Of a stretch of 64,000 bases of DNA, positions 61,309-64,000 are shown one piece after another. Source of the DNA: Chthoniobacteraceae bacterium (GTDB taxonomy: Bacteria; Verrucomicrobiota; Verrucomicrobiia; Chthoniobacterales; Chthoniobacteraceae); the NCBI GenBank assembly GCA_947449735.1, contig CANFTB010000025.1, forward strand, positions 1-64,000, given 5' to 3'. Positions within the stretch are counted from its first letter, which is position 1; the number at the start of each line of letters is the position of its first letter. The translations under genes were made by a program, and so were the position numbers. The notes under the pieces were generated by a model that was given only the letters and a program-made list of their open reading frames with translations, made no database searches and was not told where the DNA came from.

Positions 61309-62450
61309 GGGGACTTTGCTGATGTTTTCAGACCGTGCACGGCACCGTCTTCCGAACCGATGATAATCCAGCCGTCGGAAACCGCGGGGGATGCCGCAAC
61401 CGGGGATCCCAGGTCGTAGGACCAGCGCTCTGAGCCGTCGGCCAGCGCCACTCCGTAAAGACGACCATCCATGGAACCAAAGACAACCGTGTCGGCGCAG
61501 ACCACAGGAGATCCGTCCACTTTGCCGCGGGTTGCAAACTGCCAGACAGCGGTGCCGCTCTTGCGATCTATGCAGTGCAACCGCTTGTCGCCTCCGCCAA
61601 TCAAAACCCTGTCACCCGTCACGGACGCGCTGGAGAGATAAGGAAACTGCCTCTCCCGGTACTTCCACAAAATCGAAGCCTGCTTCGTATCAAGGCCCAG
61701 CACGACGTTTCCATAATGCCCGACGTAGGCCGAGCCGTCGTCCGCAACCGCCACGGAAGAAGCCACGTAGGCATCCGCCTCGATCTGTCTCAACTGCTTT
61801 CCGTCCAGTCCGGAGACAATTCTCAGCATCGAATCGCAACCGCCGAATATAAACTCGCCACCCGGAAGCAACGCGGGCGTCCCGTTGATGTAGTTATCCG
61901 TTTGCAGGGTCCAAGCCGCCTTGCCAGTCGACGCGTCCACGCAATGCAGCTGCGAATCGTAACTTCCAACGACAATCCAATCAGACACCCCGTCGCTCGC
62001 CTTGAGCGTATTCGCTCCACCGATGATTTTGTCGCCGGTGGAGTACGACCACACTTTTTCCCCGGTCTCCCGGTCCAGCGCGTAGAGGTTGCCGTCACTG
62101 GAACCCACATAGACTCGGGAGCCAAGGACAAGGGGCGTGGCCTCCACGGGCCCGTCCGTTTTAAAGCTCCACTTTTCGAGCCCCTTCTGAAGATCAAGGC
62201 AATGCACGAACCCGGCATCATCTCCTACAAACACCTTGTCAGACACAACCGCGGCCCCGCCCTTGACGGGCTTTCCGGCCGAGTAGGTCCAGATCTCCTT
62301 TGGCGCTGAAGACGCCACCATCGAAGAAAACCCGTTGAGCTGGGGATTGCCGCGGTGCATGGGCCAGTCGGCCCCCGCCCGGACGACGAAGGACGACACA
62401 AGCAAAACTGCCAGGCCCGCCGCGGCGGTGACTCCACGCACGGCTTTCAC
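61305..62450 (-). CDS. PQQ-like beta-propeller protein (secreted)
   Basis: Encodes 381 residues from a GTG at 62450 that overlaps the alcohol dehydrogenase stop by four bases. Signal peptide (VTAAAGLAVLLVSSFVVRAG) then ADWPMHRGNPQLNG, again the DWP start. Repeats LQKGLEKWSFKTDG, RETGEKVWSYSTGDK, ASTGKAAWTLQTDN and RKSGTAVWQFATRGK give a seven- or eight-bladed PQQ-type propeller. Two related propellers in one operon suggest paired periplasmic subunits. Confidence 0.85.
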   Translation of the reverse strand: MKAVRGVTAAAGLAVLLVSSFVVRAGADWPMHRGNPQLNGFSSMVASSAPKEIWTYSAGKPVKGGAAVVSDKVFVGDDAGFVHCLDLQKGLEKWSFKTDGPVEATPLVLGSRVYVGSSDGNLYALDRETGEKVWSYSTGDKIIGGANTLKASDGVSDWIVVGSYDSQLHCVDASTGKAAWTLQTDNYINGTPALLPGGEFIFGGCDSMLRIVSGLDGKQLRQIEADAYVASSVAVADDGSAYVGHYGNVVLGLDTKQASILWKYRERQFPYLSSASVTGDRVLIGGGDKRLHCIDRKSGTAVWQFATRGKVDGSPVVCADTVVFGSMDGRLYGVALADGSERWSYDLGSPVAASPAVSDGWIIIGSEDGAVHGLKTSAKSP

Positions 62451-63583
62451 CGCAGCACCTCCCGGTAAAGGGCTTCAAAATCTTCGCATGAAAACGCCAC
62501 TGGATTGAAAGTGCCCGTCCATTGCGCGGAGGCTTCCACAGCCATCCGGGCGATGAGTTCGTCCGTGGCACCCGAAACCGCCATGGGACGCTGAAATGCG
62601 GCAAGGGAGAGGATTTCAGATATACCCTGAAGCAGGGCTTTTATCGAGGGCAGTCCAACACTTTTTGCCAGCGCGAGATACTCTCCGGCGGAGGCTGGAT
62701 CCTCGGCGTTCCTGCGAATCACTCCACTGATCAAACAACCGACGGCCTCACCGTGAACAACGCCGAAATGTGCCGTGAGCGGGTTGGCAGCGGCATGCGC
62801 ACAGCCGAGCATCGAATTCTCAATCGCGATGCCCGCGTAGGCAGCCCCGAGGAGCATCGCACCGCGTGCATCCAGATCCGAGGGCCCGGACAGCACCTTT
62901 GGAAGCGCCTCGAAACAGAGCCGGAACGCCTCCCTCGAAAAGACCTGGGAAAGAGCCGTGCGTTTGCGGGTCACCGCAGTCTCAAGCGAATGCACCAAGG
63001 CGTCCACGCCCGTGCAGGCGGTCACTCTCGCTGGAAGCGAGAGCGTGAGCTCGGGATCTAGAAGCGCGATTTTTGCGGCTGCCTTGGGGTCTCCGCACGC
63101 CATCTTCATGTGCGTTGAGGGATCGCTGATCAGCGCGAACGACTGGCATTCACTGCCGGTGCCGGCCGTAGTAGGAATGGCGATGAGCGGCAGCATCGGC
63201 TTGGAGGCCTTTCCGATTCCCTTGTAGTCAGCCATCCTGCCTCCGTTTGTAAGGAGGAAGTTGACCCCCTTTGCAGTGTCCATGGCACTCCCCCCACCAA
63301 GGCCAACGAACAAGCCGGCTCCGTGCTCGACGGCAACAGCGAGACACCGGTCGACATCGTCCTCGTCGGGGTTCTCACGAACGCCCGTGTAGGTTGCAAC
63401 AGACATGCCGGCGGCGCGCAGCAAAGCCTCTGCGCGCGCAGCGTGGCCAGCGGACGCGATGCCGGGGTCGGTGACAACCAACACGCGGGAGGCACCGAAT
63501 TCCTGCGCGAGCTCCCCGAGGCGTGAGAGGACCCCAGCCCCAAACACAACACGAGTTCGCGGTTGGTAATCGAAGGGCACCAT
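62447..63583 (-). CDS. Iron-dependent alcohol dehydrogenase
   Basis: Encodes 378 residues of the Fe-ADH (class III) family. The NAD-binding loop is GLGGGSAMDTAKG, the family signature IPTTAGTGSECQSFALISD is followed by the metal-binding Asp and His in DPELTLSLPARVTACTGVDALVHSLE, and the further metal His residues are in GCAHAAANPLTAHFGVVHGEAVG. Substrate is not evident; lactaldehyde, butanol or 1,3-propanediol dehydrogenases are relatives. It starts eight bases after the aldehyde dehydrogenase stop. Confidence 0.93.
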   Translation of the reverse strand: MVPFDYQPRTRVVFGAGVLSRLGELAQEFGASRVLVVTDPGIASAGHAARAEALLRAAGMSVATYTGVRENPDEDDVDRCLAVAVEHGAGLFVGLGGGSAMDTAKGVNFLLTNGGRMADYKGIGKASKPMLPLIAIPTTAGTGSECQSFALISDPSTHMKMACGDPKAAAKIALLDPELTLSLPARVTACTGVDALVHSLETAVTRKRTALSQVFSREAFRLCFEALPKVLSGPSDLDARGAMLLGAAYAGIAIENSMLGCAHAAANPLTAHFGVVHGEAVGCLISGVIRRNAEDPASAGEYLALAKSVGLPSIKALLQGISEILSLAAFQRPMAVSGATDELIARMAVEASAQWTGTFNPVAFSCEDFEALYREVLR

Positions 63584-63591
63584 GACGCAGT

Positions 63592-64000
63592 TTATTCTGC
63601 TCTCTCGATGGAACGGCGGCGGTAGAGGAACTCAAACATGTTGCCCTCGTGGGGTTGGTCCCAGGAGATCTTCATCGTTGAGATGGGTCCGAGGTTCAGC
63701 CTTTCAATCAAAGGCGAGTCGAGCAGCTGCGAGGTGAACGCCGGATCCTTCGTTACTGCCGTCACCACCAGCGAAGGCCCTATGACTGAAAGCATTTCAG
63801 CCTCCGGCACCTCAACCACGCTTGCGTACGGGCACAGAAACTCGCGGTTCGCCAGGGGATGCGAAAATGAGTCGCAATGCACGATAGTCGGCTGCAAGAA
63901 GGTGCCTCCCTCGAAAATAACCTTCCGGCCGCCAGAACGGTGGCGCGCCGTCACATCCTCCGCACCCGGAGTCTTTAGCCCTTCCTCGATAGCACCGTCG
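63592..64000 (-). CDS. Aldehyde dehydrogenase family protein, C-terminal part (cut by window end)
   Basis: The C-terminal 136 residues of an aldehyde dehydrogenase; the frame stays open to the window edge, so the start and the catalytic Cys/Glu lie outside. Visible landmarks are GGTFLQPTIV (the family PTVL-type segment), SREFLCP-like stretch (ANREFLCPYASVVEVP) and LNLGPISTMKISWDQP with a C-terminal FEFLYRRR in place of the usual GGxKxSG. It precedes the Fe-ADH gene by eight bases, so it is the first visible gene of the operon running to 58074. Confidence 0.85.
   Translation of the reverse strand, partial: DGAIEEGLKTPGAEDVTARHRSGGRKVIFEGGTFLQPTIVHCDSFSHPLANREFLCPYASVVEVPEAEMLSVIGPSLVVTAVTKDPAFTSQLLDSPLIERLNLGPISTMKISWDQPHEGNMFEFLYRRRSIERAE

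Overview
The window looks like a chromosomal segment of a GC-rich Gram-negative bacterium, most likely from the Verrucomicrobiota (Planctomycetota is the alternative). The evidence is family content: a DUF1501 protein paired with a PSCyt1/DUF1549/DUF1553 protein, a Planctomycete-type cytochrome domain fused to an FGE-fold domain, two secreted PQQ-like propellers starting with a 'DWP...G' motif, TolB, a PpiD-like chaperone, RND efflux and type II secretion genes, and flagellins. This is a family-level inference, not a phylogeny. No rRNA, tRNA, CRISPR array, insertion sequence or prophage was seen.

Layout. 1-2.4 kb: two tandem flagellin paralogues, each with its own near-identical terminator. 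2.6-9.2 kb: two very large TPR/GT41 (SPINDLY/O-GlcNAc-transferase-like) genes, the second carrying two complete TPR+GT41 modules; their position suggests flagellin glycosylation. 9.2-14.4 kb (minus): housekeeping genes rsmB, a PIN-PhoH ATPase, queD and leuA. 14.5-18.6 kb: an adaptor (MFP) gene diverges from a DevBCA/MacB-like ABC exporter across a palindromic operator. 18.7-22.3 kb (minus): a BNR-repeat protein with a CECC motif, a secreted unknown, a TPR protein and a PpiD-like chaperone. 22.5-28.8 kb: xerC, then the minus-strand order rfbB, dnaK, groES, groEL. 28.9-30.8 kb (minus): a degenerate alkaline-phosphatase-fold protein, a small conserved protein and rpmB. 30.9-39.1 kb (plus): a serine hydrolase, ligA, and the DUF1501 + PSD1 pair. 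39.2-46.1 kb: an M29 aminopeptidase, trxB, an RND pump and rimO. 46.2-48.6 kb: a HEAT-methylase fusion and rpe. 48.6-54.0 kb (minus): an overlapping type II secretion gene string (H-I-J-K-L-M plus an accessory gene) led by a YkgJ Cys-cluster gene. 54.2-58.1 kb (plus): cytochrome-FGE fusion, tolB, DUF535. 58.1-64.0 kb (minus): a tightly overlapping operon of an aldehyde dehydrogenase (cut by the window end), an Fe-dependent alcohol dehydrogenase, a PQQ-like propeller, a HemN-like radical SAM enzyme, a chorismate-lyase-like protein and a second PQQ-like propeller.

The best candidates for undescribed biology are that last operon, the double-headed GT41 protein next to short flagellins, and the alkaline-phosphatase-fold protein that has lost most metal ligands.
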